From positions 25,214,412 to 25,274,411 of the forward strand of contig NC_092675.1 in assembly GCF_964355755.1 (NCBI RefSeq): a stretch of 60,000 nucleotides of DNA, given 5' to 3'. Each line of letters begins with the position of its first letter. The stretch's first letter is position 1. The position numbers and the translations under genes are program-made. This document shows positions 10,786 through 24,482 of the stretch, piece after piece. Under the pieces are notes generated by a model. It was not told the origin of the DNA. It searched no databases and saw only the letters and a list, made by a program, of their open reading frames with translations. This DNA is from Antedon mediterranea. Taxonomy: Eukaryota > Echinodermata > Crinoidea > Comatulida > Antedonidae.

Positions 10786-10989
10786 TAACGCAGTATACTA
10801 TGGCTTCAAACAGTTGAAATTTGCAAAGAATTTAAGTTAGCGTTTATTATCTTAGCGTTTGTTATCTTATCTATCTTCATCCTGGCTTTTGGGTAAACTT
10901 GATACTTTATAGTTTACATTATCATATTACACAATTATCCTATTTTTATACTGTAGTTCAAAGTTATAAATATAACTAGATACTAAATA

Positions 10990-11160
10990 TAGATGACACC
11001 ACCGCTGTCACTAACCTCATCATCACATTTACAGTTCTAGTCCCATTTGATATCACCACCACTTACTACTATCAACAACACTATCATAGATAGAGTACTA
11101 CCACTTTTACTACCAGTACCACCCAACACCACTACCGTCATCATCATCTACCACCTTCCT
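10990..11160. repeat. Low-complexity CAC/CAT-rich tract
   Basis: About 170 bp made mostly of ACC, CAC, CAT and CTA triplets (for example cagtaccacccaacaccact). Strong strand asymmetry: almost no G on the plus strand. Decayed trinucleotide repeat. Confidence 0.7.
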
Positions 11161-11454
11161 AATTATTAACTATCATTTCCTTTTTTAAACCACAAACAAT
11201 CGATGTAATCAAAGTCTTCCGGATTATGAAATCTTTTAACTTCTGTTGACTACTTGATATCTGTTTCTGTTAGCACCGAGTAAAAATATGATTTCTGTTA
11301 AATTGGTGCTCCCAAATAACTGTCGTCGACAGTAAATGTTTACCCAAAATCCTTGTTCATGTTTTCAATCAAGATACTATAGTAGTTGACCGAAGGTCGT
11401 CAATCAAATAACCGTTATGTTGCTTTTCATCTAAAAGTTGCCCAATTGATAGGG

Positions 11455-11592
11455 GTTTTTTAACCATCATTTTCCAGCTGCCATTAACCAGTTATTGACA
11501 ATTTTTCCTATTTCTGCTGCAGAAGATATTGGTATTAATTTATTCACACTGTTAATAATCAGTTATTTTTTCACAGCAGAAACAGGAATTTT
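11455..11592. mobile_element. Degraded copy related to the 24483 element
   Basis: tcctatttctgctg (about 11505) and cagcagaaacagga (about 11577) are inverted with one mismatch. They match the ends of the Harbinger-like element at 24483-25363 (cctgtttctgctg / cagcagaaacag). The inner words ccagttattgac and atcagttatttt resemble its repeated gattatt units. Confidence 0.45.
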
Positions 11593-11696
11593 TTTATTGA
11601 CTTAACTTGAGATTCTTAATCAAAAGTTGAAATAAGTAAACGACTCCAGCAACTCAACTATGAATTAGTAGATTCCAATCAAATGAAACATGGCCA

Positions 11697-11862
11697 TTGA
11701 AATATTCAAAGTAGTTAAATGTCAAAATTCGAAATTAGTTTGTACAATTTCTTGATAAACGATAGTAATTATGCGAATGGATTAAAATGCCAATGGCACA
11801 GAATGTATACTTGTTTGTATGGTAAAAAGAGAGTTGCTTCTCTACACCAACAGGTTTCTTGT
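11697..11862 (+). repeat. Direct repeat unit A, copy with a ~90-bp insertion
   Basis: Matches 10703-10785 but is split after gtagttaaatg (11718) and resumes at tgtatacttg near 11807. The inserted 90 bp have no recognisable ends. The ORF 11719-11955 spans the insertion and ends at a GTAAGT donor in phase 0; because most of it is repeat DNA I do not call it an exon. Confidence 0.55.
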
Positions 11863-12469
11863 CTCTGGACTTTAAAACGTCAATATTTTGATATGCCTGT
11901 TACTAGAGTAAAGATAGGTTTATCATCAGACTCCATTTTGGTAAGTATAAAGTAACCTACGTTACTTGTGTCAAGAATTGATTTTGCAAATTTAAATAAT
12001 GTTTGGTTCAAGGTGATTAAAACTACTGTATAAGAATTCACATTCCTTCCAGTAATGTAGATGTTTTTAATTCAATGCAAATAGTGTGTTGCTAAAAAAT
12101 CTTCTTTATTTTTATATTTTGAAATAGTTTTCAAGTACAAAGTCTTGTTACAAAACATAGATTTTTTTTTTTGAGATCACAGCTTGTTTTGGGTGTGTAT
12201 CGAGACCGATACAAATGCGGCAAGACCAGTACAGGTTTACACCTGACAAGTTTGCCCTAAGGTTATCAATCCCAGCTTGCTTTCTTAATGTACCTTATTG
12301 TGCAGATGACTCATATAAATATTGAGATAATATTTATTATTTATGTTGGTGGTAATGGTATAGTAATGGAAAATACATAAAATATTCTATTCTATACAGG
12401 TTTTAATATGGCGCCCTACAAAGAACAGAGTGCCTAACAATACTTAGTAATTATTTAAAAAGAAAAGTT

Positions 12470-12585
12470 TTAGGTTGCGTTTAAATAAAGGTGCCGAATT
12501 CGCTCCTCTCAAGTCGACAGGTAGCGCGTTCCAGATCCACAGAGCGGCGACAGAAAAAGCACTGTCACCAGCTTTCCGATTAGAT
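12470..12585. repeat. Repeat-derived GC-richer block
   Basis: ggtagcgcgttccagatcc followed by gagcggcgacagaaaaagc and ctgtcaccagc. This is a GC-rich island in AT-rich intron DNA. It resembles a fragment of a dispersed repeat and its class is not identified. Confidence 0.4.
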
Positions 12586-13455
12586 TGTATAATATGATAT
12601 TTTAGGGGTTTTTTTCAATTAAACTAACGCTACTGATAACTAAAATAGTCTAATCCGAATGCATTTTTAATGTTTACTTTTCAAATTGGTATTTAAAATT
12701 CTCTGTAATTTTATTTAGTAAGGAATTAATTTAAAATCATTATACTGTTACTGCAGTAAATTTCATTTTACTAATGTATAATTTTGATTAGTTTCAAGGT
12801 AGAAGTGTATGAGGCAGTCACTAAGGATACCTTCTATTAAACAAATTTTTGTTTATTTATCAACCCAAAACATTTTCTCCCCAAAAAAATTAGTGATGTA
12901 CAACTACAGTACTGCAGCTTATGTTTGAGAATAGTAAGCAAATTACCCAAAGTGGCTTCAAATATTATATTTCATTTTTCATTAGTCTTCAGCACCAATT
13001 AAAGGAACATGCTAGATTATATTCAACAGCATTAAAAATGATAATTGTTATCATCACAAAGTTTATCTTAACAACAGTGAGTTTATCTAACTGTAAACAT
13101 TCAGTATTGATACTACAGTACACTAGGTGCAGTTTGGCAATGTTTATTTGTAATGTCCTTTATACTCTACTATACATTATCCAAATCCCTTTAAGTACAT
13201 GCCTACTCTACAGTAAGCATTGATAGATATGCAATGAGATGATCATTGAATCTAGAATATTCATCGTATGCACTTCACTGGATAGATTACTTCGGCACTC
13301 GTGCTAGGCATGGTTGCAGTACCGTATCACACTGTAATCGTCAGTCATAGCTGGAGGATGTATATTATAGTTTTAATCAACGTTTAGTAGTAGTATAATA
13401 GCGACTTGTAGTACGGAATGGTCATCATAATTATTTCTAACATTTTCCGGTCAGC

Positions 13456-13497
13456 ATGGTTGACCTACGAAAAAAGAGAGGATCTATTGTATCCATG
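13456..13497 (+). CDS. Candidate alternative first exon of MAST
   Basis: ATG opens 14 codons, MVDLRKKRGSIVSM, that end exactly at a GTAAAT donor in phase 0, the phase needed to join 38887. The stretch is basic and includes an RRGS-like RKKRGS. Upstream 13260-13450 is richer in CpG and less AT-rich than the surroundings (cttcggcactcgtgctaggc), as expected of a promoter. Short, so chance is possible. Confidence 0.35.
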
Positions 13498-15150
13498 GTA
13501 AATATTGACTTTTTATTTCTATACATTTAGTAGGTGTTGCCTTATTAAATTCAAGTTTTTCAAAATGATATTCTTCATCTAATTATCATAACACTAGCAT
13601 CCTTATATATTTTCTTGATCCATTGATTTTGGAGGCATGTAATTCATTACAGGTTACAGTATCGTAACTTCTACAATATATTATTCCTACCATAAACATT
13701 GATTACCATAGTACAATTTATTGTAATGCTTGTATTAAATTCCATTGTAATATAAACACAAGAGAATGAAGGAAACGTGTGTTAGTATTAAACTGTAATA
13801 CAGATTGGTTTACACAGTAGTAAAATATGGTTGGTGCAGTTCTGTAGACAAAACGTTGAAAGTCCATGTTGGATGGATGTGTTGAGTATTTAGAAATCTC
13901 ACCATGGAGCAACTGGTCTCAACTGTTGTAAGATGAAATACAAGTTATTAATTGTTATACTTAAAATGAGTCTCTGCCACCACACCCTTCCACTAACCTT
14001 CCCACTCCCAACTCCCCGTATAAGCAGTACAAACTGGTAGGCCACTTGGCCTTACTTTATATTTAAATAATGATATGCCACTGCCCTCTTCCAACTTTCT
14101 ATCCTCAACATTTAAAAAAGAATAAGATATTATCATAAATTATAATTTTAAAGTTTGTTATTTTTCATATACTGTACTACTACTAGGCCTACAGTATAGA
14201 AAACAAGATGTACAGTAATACTTATAATTTTGTTTTCATATACATTTTTAAGTTCATAAAACTTCAGAATACCTTATGAACTTTTAGTACGACATTTATA
14301 GGGATTTAAGTATACACTACTTTACTGAGTGACACAATTTTATTACACAGGAAGCTGTATTTAATAGCAATTCACAGTTTGATAAACCATAGCTCCTGTA
14401 CATTAAGAACATTAAAGATACTAATAACTAAGTATTGGTAATAACAATCTTTTATTTAGTTTCAATTTCATAACATATACTTTATGGAAAATACTACCAT
14501 ACTGTATGATCAAATGCCATGCTCTAGTATAATCCCACCCCCTAATTTTCTATACATTTCAAACACAAGGGACAACAATAACAATGTATTATTTTGTTAT
14601 GGTAAAGATTGTTGCAATTATCACATACTAAGAAAAAAAAAATCAAGATTATTAGAGGTGCTGTAATCATATAATTCACTGTATGGTAGGTAGTAAATGA
14701 TAATCATTTACCGGTATATAAGCTGTAATGTGTATAAAATTTGTTTGGATGGATGTACCCTTTTTTATTTTCAATATTGCGCTTTTAAAAATGTGATCAC
14801 ATTTTACGTTTGGAATAGAAACTAAATCATGTTCCACTGTTTAAAATTATTTCATAAAGGCAGTTTTCGGAGGAATTTTGTCTCAAGCAGCATTCTATAT
14901 TTATAGAAATTGTTGTATATTTATTAGTAAGTATGAGCTAAGCTTTTATACTTACATGGGCACCTGCAGTTTTCTATTAATTTGTATGAAAAAGGCATGA
15001 TGATCTGTGATAGGCTAGGCTTGGATCCAAGAATGAATCATCCAGTCCTGTTTCTAAATGGATTCAATCCAGTGTTTGGAAGATCTCTGTACACACTAGG
15101 ATTTTGTACTGTAAAGCTGAACTAGTGATTAGAAATGCTTGGAGTTGGAG

Positions 15151-15285
15151 ATGCTGTCCCTTATGTGTGTACTCGGACAATGGGCATCCAAATTAAATGG
15201 TTTTATGGGCGGTTTTGGTAACTGGGTTACAAAAACTATTCTGACTATTTCATGTCCATTTGTGGCTATTACGTTTGACCATAAG
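15151..15285 (+). CDS. Candidate alternative first exon, 45 codons
   Basis: Open from ATG 15151 to a consensus donor AAG|GTAAGT at 15286, phase 0. The peptide starts MLSLMCVLGQWASKLNGFMG and ends CPFVAITFDHK. It is rich in Gly/Trp/Phe, with moderate hydrophobicity (residues 29-41). GC is higher than the flanks. A second ATG lies at codon 5. In DNA this AT-rich a 45-codon frame ending at a perfect donor in the right phase is not common, but I recognise no family. It could be a first exon of MAST, or chance. Confidence 0.35.
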
Positions 15286-16754
15286 GTAAGTAATTTCCAC
15301 CCTTTTACATTCTATTGATATATCATCATCAAGTTAACGGTCAATGGTGGTAGATGAACAACCTTGTTAAATGATTGGATCATTTTAATATATAAACTTA
15401 CTTGCAGATGTTCATATATTCTCTATACTGTAGGCCTAATTTAGATATAATTTATATTAATTTATTAAGTAAATTTTGTTCATAAATGTTTAATAAATAA
15501 TTTAAAGAAATAAGTTGTTTAATTATTTATAGCTAAAAATGGTAAGTCTTGATTTCCTTTAAAAGATACATGATAAAAAAAAAACTTCAACAAATAACCG
15601 GAAAAACTTACTGAATCTACACCCCTTGGCAATAAGGGTGTCCCTGTAGTATTTGAATGTTTAACATTAAATGTGCATTTCTGTCCAATGGCTTATCTGT
15701 ATGTGCATTAACATCAACTTAATATCTTCTAATGTGTCATTACTTTTCTCGTGTTTGAATGGAAATTTATTATTCAATTGTACACATTCAGTTTCTAACA
15801 AGCATTTTCCTGTGAAATGACACCCAGGGTATTGATTACCGCAAAGACTTTACAAAATGAATTTATAAATCAAAGTAGAAATAGCGCTTAATGGTTGGTA
15901 ATTATATTACTGTTGTATATTGAGTCACAAATGCATTACTTGGGTTACATGTGTAGTAAATTTGGATTTTTTGCCTCCATGCTTTTGTGTCTATTAACAA
16001 TCACTCAAAATTAGCCCTGTGTTTTAGCCTGCCTTCTAGCATAATAATTCCTATGGTTTGGGCATGGCACCTGTGTGCATGACCATTTGTACTGTATGTT
16101 GGCAAATCTTTGATTGTAATTTGGTTTCTGGCTGTGTGGCTTACAATATTGTCAATCTCAAATCCTAAGTTTAATATTGTCTGTTTAAACATTTCGTTTA
16201 TTTCAAGCCCATGACAAGACAAGTTTTTAGCTCTTTTTTTCATAATTTTTTAATTGTAAACACTTTACATTAAAGTTGTTTTTCCTAAAATGGTAAATCC
16301 ATATTTATAATTAATCTTATTTTATCTATTTCAATGCATCCACCCATCCATAATTTTGCTATCGTTTAGTTCACTCGGGGAGAAATTGACATACGGTATT
16401 GAATATAGAGAGATAGATTTTGCTCTGTAAATACCTAATTATAGATAATAGTTGATTCGCACTACTCATCACTGTAGTAAGCATTGGGAATTAAATGAGA
16501 TCCATGTACTAAGATCCTAACACGCAAACTGTTAGTATTTAGATTGTAGACTTAAACAACCTTGTACTTATCTTAAAATTAAATTATTCTAAAATTTAAA
16601 TTTGTAAAGAAACCAATTTTCTGTAGTTTGTGATTTTTATTTAGATGGTCATGATTAGATATTGCACTGTCAAATTTCCTACTGCATAAAATAAATTAAT
16701 GAAATCTATAAAATGATGTTGATTAAAATTTACAAACTTTAAAAAATCTAAATC

Positions 16755-16803
16755 TCTTAAGGGGACACCTTCAGAATCCCTTAAGGTGACACCTTCAGAA
16801 ACC
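16755..16803. repeat. Short tandem duplication
   Basis: cttaaggggacaccttcaga and cttaaggtgacaccttcaga lie head to tail, about 24 bp per unit. A related aagggacatcccttttaagg occurs at 22940, so the unit belongs to a dispersed repeat. Confidence 0.6.
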
Positions 16804-16904
16804 AACAGAATAGAGGGAGTTGACATTAGTGTTATAAAACATATCCTCTCGTTCGTTTCATGGGAAATAGAGTTCTAATGTTTTTAATTCTTATTTCATT
16901 AACA

Positions 16905-17058
16905 CTCACTTTTCAGTCATTACGGATTGGACCCCATTGGAAATAAGTTTACTTTTTTGTCGACTTAATGGGTTATCCAGGTATTCTTTTAATACATTGT
17001 ATAAATTTTAACTTTTTATGTATGAATATCGAATAAAATCAATCAATCAATCAATAAA
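16905..17058 (+). mobile_element. 3' end of a LINE-type retroelement
   Basis: ggaccccattggaaataagt, then cttaatgggttatccaggta, then atgaatatcgaataaa and a (tcaa)n tail. The word order is that of CR1/L2-like LINE 3' ends. Truncated; no reverse transcriptase remains. Confidence 0.65.
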
Positions 17059-17522
17059 AACCAAACAAGATTAAAACCTAAGATTACTATTTTTAGCCTT
17101 TGGTGTGGCTTGAGTGTGAATATTCTATGATATGGATTGAATCTCTTGGACTGTATTTTCACAGTTTAAGCATTGGTAGCCTGGTTGGAGTTTACATGTC
17201 TAGATTTGGTTTCACATTCCTCTCTCCAGGTTTATTTTTTCCAGACAGAATTCTACTGAGTGAATATCAGTAGGCAACATCTTGCATACTATATTACAGA
17301 CATCCTATATAAAGGCTCCTAAGAATGGAATTGGTTTGCTCGATATTTTTAGTGATCTCCTGTTTCCCACTAAAGGTGCAATTTATCCCAATTTGGATAA
17401 AAAAAATACATCTTGATGGTGCATACATTTTGGCAACGCATTTTCAACATCAACATTTACCCACCCAGTGCATATCATCATTTACACACATTTGAAAATG
17501 TTTACTTTACCCATTACTCTTA

Positions 17523-17647
17523 AGTTCTGTCTACACTATCAAACTTTATGTAACAAAAAAATGTAATGTGCCCATATATGGACACGATGATGTCATATCA
17601 CTACCATATTTGGGCGCATAACACTTTTTGATAGTGTAGACGGAGCT
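17523..17647. mobile_element. MITE, copy 2 of the 2800-2950 element
   Basis: 125 bp. Ends agttctgtctacactatcaa and ttgatagtgtagacggagct match copy 1. The left flank TTA is kept; the right flank is TAT. It lacks about 25 bp of the centre of copy 1 but keeps gatgatgtcatatcactacc. Confidence 0.85.
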
Positions 17648-18419
17648 TATGTTACCTATTTACCTTAGAACAAAGAGTTAGGATAAGGTTTTTACAGTGA
17701 ACTTTCATAGTATTCATTCATTACACAGTAAATTTCTTCGCCCATCTCCTTTCCAATCCTTTCATCATCCTACCTCTGTCCTTTGAATTCAACTGTATCA
17801 GCCTTTTTTTAAAAAATCAAATCATAAAATATAACTTTAAATTTACATTCTGTCTAATATTACTCACTAATTTCTCAAGGTCATAAATCATCATTTATAA
17901 ATATTAGTAAAAAGTAGCAACAAAATATTAGTTTAAGGTTGGCAGGAAATTAAACAGTTTTGAAGGAAATTGGTAATTTACACAGTTGCTCGGTGGAATA
18001 CTGGTCCATGTTGTAGGTAGTGGTCGTCTGTATGTAAACAAGATATTATAGGATGAACATTTGAAGTACCACTAATCAACATTAAAGGACGTCTCTTGAA
18101 TATACTATTTCAGCCTGTAAATGGGTTCATCAAACCAATGAGAAAACAACCCAATAGTCACTTATGTGTTTGTTAGTATATTACGTTCTGTGTTTTGCTT
18201 CTGCATTAGTTATGGATGAATGCTAAATAGATATTTATGCACCCGTAGCCAAAGTTGTAAAACAAATAAATAACATTAAAAAAATAACACCAAATTGGAA
18301 AAATGCTTAAGGTATAAAGAACCTTCAAATACAGAGCAACAAAAGAATGGAATCTTTTAGTTACCAACTGAAACTAGAACAAAAGTAGCTGGGAACAATA
18401 TTTATAAACTCAAAAATAT

Positions 18420-18640
18420 AGCAACTTTAATGTCATCTTAGTGATCCTACATTTTATTTGTTTTTTACTGTTCTGTATATATTTTTTAAATTAGGCCTAC
18501 TATGCTTTTATCTTTCTGTGTTTTTATATGTTATAAATTTTCTTTACTTTTAAACTTGTAACTGGACCATTTTGGAAAGCAGTACTGCGTTACCGAAAAT
18601 GCAATCCAGTCAAAAGAAAGAATAAATAAAATAAATAAAT
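18420..18640 (+). mobile_element. LINE 3' tail with (ATAAA)n end
   Basis: taactggaccattttggaaa and gcagtactgcgttaccg precede an aataaataaaataaataaat tail. Same general design as 16905-17058: a 5'-truncated non-LTR element with no coding part. Confidence 0.5.
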
Positions 18641-21281
18641 ATCCACACAGACATGCACTGCAGCCATTTCAACCATATTACATTGTCGGTTTGTATTGAC
18701 TGTTGTACTATGAGGATGCCATCAAATAAACAGAACCCTTCACTAGCACCTCAGTGTCATCACCATAGATAGTCAAGTGCCCTTATTGATGTTTCCAAAT
18801 CCGATGATTCTGTTTAACAGTTTCTGAAGGATATTCTTGTCTTACAAAAATTCATCACTGACATAGCAATTTATATCCTAATAGTTTCACGAAGAAAAAT
18901 GAAAATAATTAATTTTCAGTTAAATTCAAGTGTTGCTGGTATTTTTTATCAAGTGTAGGTGTTAATGTCTTCCTACGTAACACATGCAAAAATGAATATT
19001 AATTGCACAGATGCATAATGCTAAAAAGAATACAGTTACAATAATGATCATAAGTTATTGTTGAAACTATAAAAGAGCTTCAATTATTGTTGTGTGTTTA
19101 GCATAACAAAAATAACATAACATTAACAATAAGCGAGCTTACAGCACAAATTCAACACACCTTGAATTTTCTTCATCAGAAGTATCCTATTAGGATTGGT
19201 GACCTTCTGATGATATTTTTTATACCAGTAGGTATGAACAGAAAGACTTTAAGGAAGGAACTGTTTCCACTATAAGTAAATAACCCAGTGCATAAATAAA
19301 TTATACTCCCAATTTCTTGACATACTGTAGTATCATAAAGGTGGTAATACCGGTAGTATACATTTTAAATTATTTGTCGGTATTAAACTGTAAAAACTAA
19401 TTTCTTTTTTACTGTAGTGTATAAATTTTGCTTCACTCTCTGTATAACAGACTAATATTGATTTTATTGATTATGACAAGTAAAGCCCTGTTCAAGTCAA
19501 TCAAATGACTTCCCTTATTGGCTGCATAATTCCACCAATGCCACGCCTTCATTAGCTTGATGTCACTTCACACTAATTTATAATAAAATATTATATTTTT
19601 CACTGAAAATAATTTTATATTCTTGCAAATAAAGATATTGCTCAAAATGTTGATTTTTTTCAATGGATTGATAGATTAGTGTTTTCCCCAGATTTGTTTC
19701 TCTGCCAATATTCTTTACTCTGTATGCTAACATAGACATGCTTAATGTATAGGTTATTGAATGATGATCCTAATGGATAATTGTTCGCAATAGTTAATTG
19801 CTAATCTTTCCATCATGTCTGCCGCCATTTTCAGTATCATTGTTACCATTTTCACTTCCTGTCATTTTTTTTCAACAGAATTGTTCTAAATTGAAATAGC
19901 TGATAGTATTTCTGAGTTGTCAGTACAATTTTTAATTGAACCGAGTGCTTTTCATGAAATAATTAATTTAATATCTTGCTATTATCATTGATTTGAACTT
20001 ATTGGCTTTTTTTTTTGGCATACAATGATCCGAGTTGGCAAGCTGTGTTGGATCAATGTTCTGTTATTGTTTTATTTTATTTATATCTATTTTGTCTTCA
20101 AGTTGGTCATTTTCATTGGCTAGTACTTAATAAACTCTATTTAGGGAAAACATTTTATAAATAATAAAATATCCTGTTTTTATTGGTCACCAATCACCCT
20201 GACACAATTTTTAGACCTAATAATAAAGATAGGAGCCTCGACAAAAGTAAAATATGGTATTGTCATGCCTTATTGCTCCTCTAATTAAATAAAATGACAA
20301 GGAGGGCATTCTAATTTCCATATTTAATTTAAATTTAATCAAAGTAGTAACTATGCCAAGTTTAGTTTCTGACATGGGGTACAGTTTTAATAGTGATTAT
20401 GGAATTTGATTCCAAAATGTGTTTTGGTTCGAACTTTTTTCATGAACCGGATGAAGTAACTAATACTTTTTATGTGATAATCAGAAAACGATTTAAATGA
20501 ATGAAAATATGAAATGAAAATGTTAATTAATTTAAATACAGAATGTTGATTAATATCATTAACTAGATGCGATGGATATTTGATTTGACTTGGATTTGGA
20601 TTTTGTACAATTTATTATATATTTTGACTGAGTTTTGGGATTAGTATTGAACATTCTGAGTACTCATTAAAAGCTCAAAACACAAAATTAATGCATTTAT
20701 GAAAATGATGAAAGCTATTTTCATTTAGATTTTTTATTATCGCGATTATTTTATTTTTTTCACAAATGCAATAAAATATTTCTAGTTGAGAGTTTGAAAT
20801 GTTACTACACTAGTAAATATGGTTTAATACAAGCAGGTTCATCATTCACCATTAACTTGACCTCATACTATTCCGGACTTATCATTCCACATAACATTAT
20901 TTCCAGGATTTTGTTGACATTCATCTTGTAAAATATGATGACACTTAGAAGTAGCTTTAAAATATTACGTACATCGATACCTTAAGTAAGATTCTGACGT
21001 CGTGTAAAATTATGTACTAAACTTGAAATAGATGTATCTTATGCCAGGTGATACTGACAGTTATTTTACCTTGCAATTTTCAGTCATATTAATCAGCTTT
21101 TTGATTTCAATATTCAGTTTAACATTCATTGTGTGTGTTCATATAGTAGGTATTGAGTTTGAGTAAAGTTGTCGAGCAGTTGAAACGGGTGCTGCAAATC
21201 ATTAGTCATACAAACGGCACAGGTTTAAGGTTCTCCTCGGCCATGATTATGCTGGTAAAACAAGTCTTCTCTGATAGGACG

Positions 21282-21313
21282 AATTAATTAATTAATTAAT
21301 TAATTAATTAATT
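21282..21313. repeat. (AATT)n microsatellite
   Basis: Nearly eight perfect units of aatt/ttaa. Just upstream, 21225-21270 carries ggtaaaacaagtcttctctg, which matches the 3' part of the SINEs at 46433 and 59620, so the microsatellite may have grown at a SINE end. Confidence 0.9.
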
Positions 21314-24300
21314 TGTATCATTGTTTGTATTACTTAACATAACAATGTATTGGTTTTTACATTTACAATTAAAAAAATCATTAAAATTATATAGTAATAT
21401 AAGTAAATTTATTTTATTGGTCAACCACTTTAAAATGACCTGGATGATTTTAATATAGCAAATCCCAAAGCAGGATTAGTTTTAAGGCTTATTTGAATTG
21501 TGGGTTGTATATGTTTATCCTTGAACTTAGACAATTATATATAATATTCCTTGATATTGATGATGTGTTAACTTTATGAAATAATCATTAGGAAATTTGT
21601 AGGAAGCAAATAAATGAAAATTGTATTAAATTTATGAATTAATCATCCTTAATGCTTATCTATTTTGTGGGTTGAGGAATAATGTCTACTAGTTAAGTAC
21701 TACTAAACCAAATCTGAAAATTTAATAAACGTTTTTTTTATACATCCTGTTGTTTTATTTTATTCAAACAAAATGTTGGTGGTTGGAGGACAAGAGGTAC
21801 AGTAGAATTCATAGTATTATTGAATTTCTGAATGTTTATTAAAATATTTTATTAAAAATGTAATCCTTTATTGAGGAATGTACTATTGTCTGATGTGTAT
21901 TCCATGAATATGTATTCCGGTTGTACTGTAGCACCATTCTCAAAGAGAAATAGGCCAATTAAATGTTGGTTTATTCTGGTAAGCAGCACTCATTAACTAC
22001 CAAGACTACTTCTGGTTTGTGTATTTTTAATAAAACCCTGAACTAGTATAAATTAACTAGAAAGGTTTATCAACTGTTTTGTTTATCAATATTTACAGAA
22101 ATGGTTGCCCACTTTATGTCGTTCAAATGTATAACATACTTCACACGCAGATTACATCTATTAATCATTTTTGCACTAATAAATTTGGTGACAATAACCA
22201 TTTATTCTAATTAGGGTACAATATTTTAGGAGGAAAAAAAAAGAGACCTTGGACTGCCAATAACATAGTTAGCTGATGCCTTCAATTGATATCGATAAAC
22301 AATAACGGACCATATTATCTGCAATGAAATGTTTGTAGCTAAAATATGATTTCAATGATGATAGATGAATATTTATTATGATTTATTAAACACAGAAGGT
22401 ATCTTACCAACATTGAATGATATTTTCCAGATAGCTAGATAAAAAGTTGAAAAGTTTACTTCCTTTTATTGTGAATATCTTATAGCTCAACTTTTTTGTG
22501 CAGCGTCTTGGGATTTGACATTTTGGAACATTGAAATTAAATAACAACTGTGTGCCAAGTTGTATTTTACCCATTTAAATGTTCAATTAGAGTAAAATTC
22601 TTTTTTAAAACCATAATTGACAGCATGCATGCGAGTGTCACCTAGATTGACTAGTTCCAACAAAGGAATTTTTTTTTATATTGAAATTAATTTAATCGGT
22701 TATAAACCATTTACCAAGGAATTTATTTATAACGTATTGTGGTTGATTTTGCTTTTATTTTTTATTATTTACATGCAAACAGAAAATCATTACTACCTAG
22801 TGAATATGCAAACTCATGCAAAAATAACAAGATTAGATGTTTGTAAAATTTGAAAATGAATAAAGTAGAACTTCTACCTTGGGAGGGGACACTGTGAAAC
22901 TATAGCGAATATGTTTTAACACCACAGCCAACCCTATTTAAGGGACATCCCTTTTAAGGGGATATTTACTAGGGGCTCTATTGTGTACTGTGGTATTATA
23001 AAACAAAATAAAAGACTATGTTTCTCCTGATTGATTGATTACCTGAGTTATTTCCTTTAAATTAAAAAAAAAATGTTATCAGGAAGAATGATGAGGACTT
23101 AAATACTATTTTTTAACTAATCATATTCATATAAGGTGTTAAGAATAAAATATTAATGTATTATTAATACTTTAACAAAAATGAATAGCTTCATCCATTT
23201 TTATAATAACAAATATTATTTAATCTCCACATTTTTTTTGCAATTATTTTTTCTTTTTTAACAAGATTTCCGGCTGTCTGTTACTCTACCAAAATAGATT
23301 AATTTTGACCTATTTGATTAACACTTCAGTTCTAGGTTATTTAATAAAATCTACATTAATTGGGAATTATGCATGCAGGATTATTAATAATAATATGAAA
23401 TGCTATATTTGTATTAAACATTATAGATTATAATAATTTGACATACTTTGGTGTTTCATCGTTTACGTTATAGGGACTGCTGATGAAAATAACAGCAATT
23501 TTATAAAAGATTATTCTGGGCAATTGAACAATTTAAATCAATCGCTGTTTTTAATATGAAAGAATGTCATGACAATTTCTTAAAGAATATGTTTGTATGA
23601 TTAAGTTTAGTATTATGTTTTTGTACTTTTGTACTTTGTACACTATTATTATTAGTTTTTCATTCACAATTATTAATTATTTATAATCATAGGGCTTTAG
23701 AAAGAATGAAAATAAAATAGAAAGCGTCTAGTGGTCTTGTTTGGCAGAATTCTTTATTATTAAAAATGACATATTTGAAATGAATTCAAGATGTTCAATA
23801 AAACAATTTTATATTCAGTCATACATAGTGATACTGATAGATCATCTTCTGCTAAAAGTATTCTAACTATCATTCTTTAATAAACCATTTTCTCATTACT
23901 GTATTAAGAGTTCTTGTGTAATTGGCATGGGGAAAAAACATAACACCAAATTTTCCTCTACTCTAGTTTAAATTGTTCGTTACTATGTAGAATGTAATCA
24001 TAGATTGACATAATGTATCGATTAAAACCTAATGTAGTATCATCTACATTAACATGAGTCTCTCAGAAGTAGAAACTGGACAGACTGGACTTAACTGCAT
24101 GAAGTAGAAACTGGACTACTGTACTTTTAAGATTATTTTTTGAAAGGAACTGAACCTACAGTAGAGCCTATTTTAGTAAATGGTCAGTCGAGATTTTAAT
24201 CGTCTACACCTAAAAAATGTTTCACAGATCAATCATGGTGGCTAAAATCAAGTATAGTATTATAGTATTGCATGCTAGTGATGAAAATTGAACATGGACT

Positions 24301-24482
24301 GGTCAGTATATATAAATTATTTAACCTTGTCAGGACTACCTTAATATATAAAGGGAACTGGGGTTCAAGTCATAGTTGATTGGTTGACAACGTTAAACAG
24401 ATTTACGTGCACATGAGTCAAATTATAAGGAAATAGAAATTTATTGAAGATGTTCAGCAGAATTATTGAAGATGCACTCTTA

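Noticed and set aside
10556-10840. 94-residue ORF
   Set aside because: Runs across the reverse strand of a SINE and the repeat unit A; no domain.
11719-11940. 74-codon frame ending at GTAAGT in phase 0
   Set aside because: Fits the alternative-start pattern, but most of it is a repeat copy also found at 10703-10785, so chance is more likely.
12921-13223. 100-residue plus-strand ORF
   Set aside because: AT-rich translation with no domain, no splice context and strong low-complexity bias.
21282-21313. CRISPR-like or satellite array
   Set aside because: Simple 4-bp microsatellite without spacers. No CRISPR repeat-spacer pattern occurs anywhere in the window.
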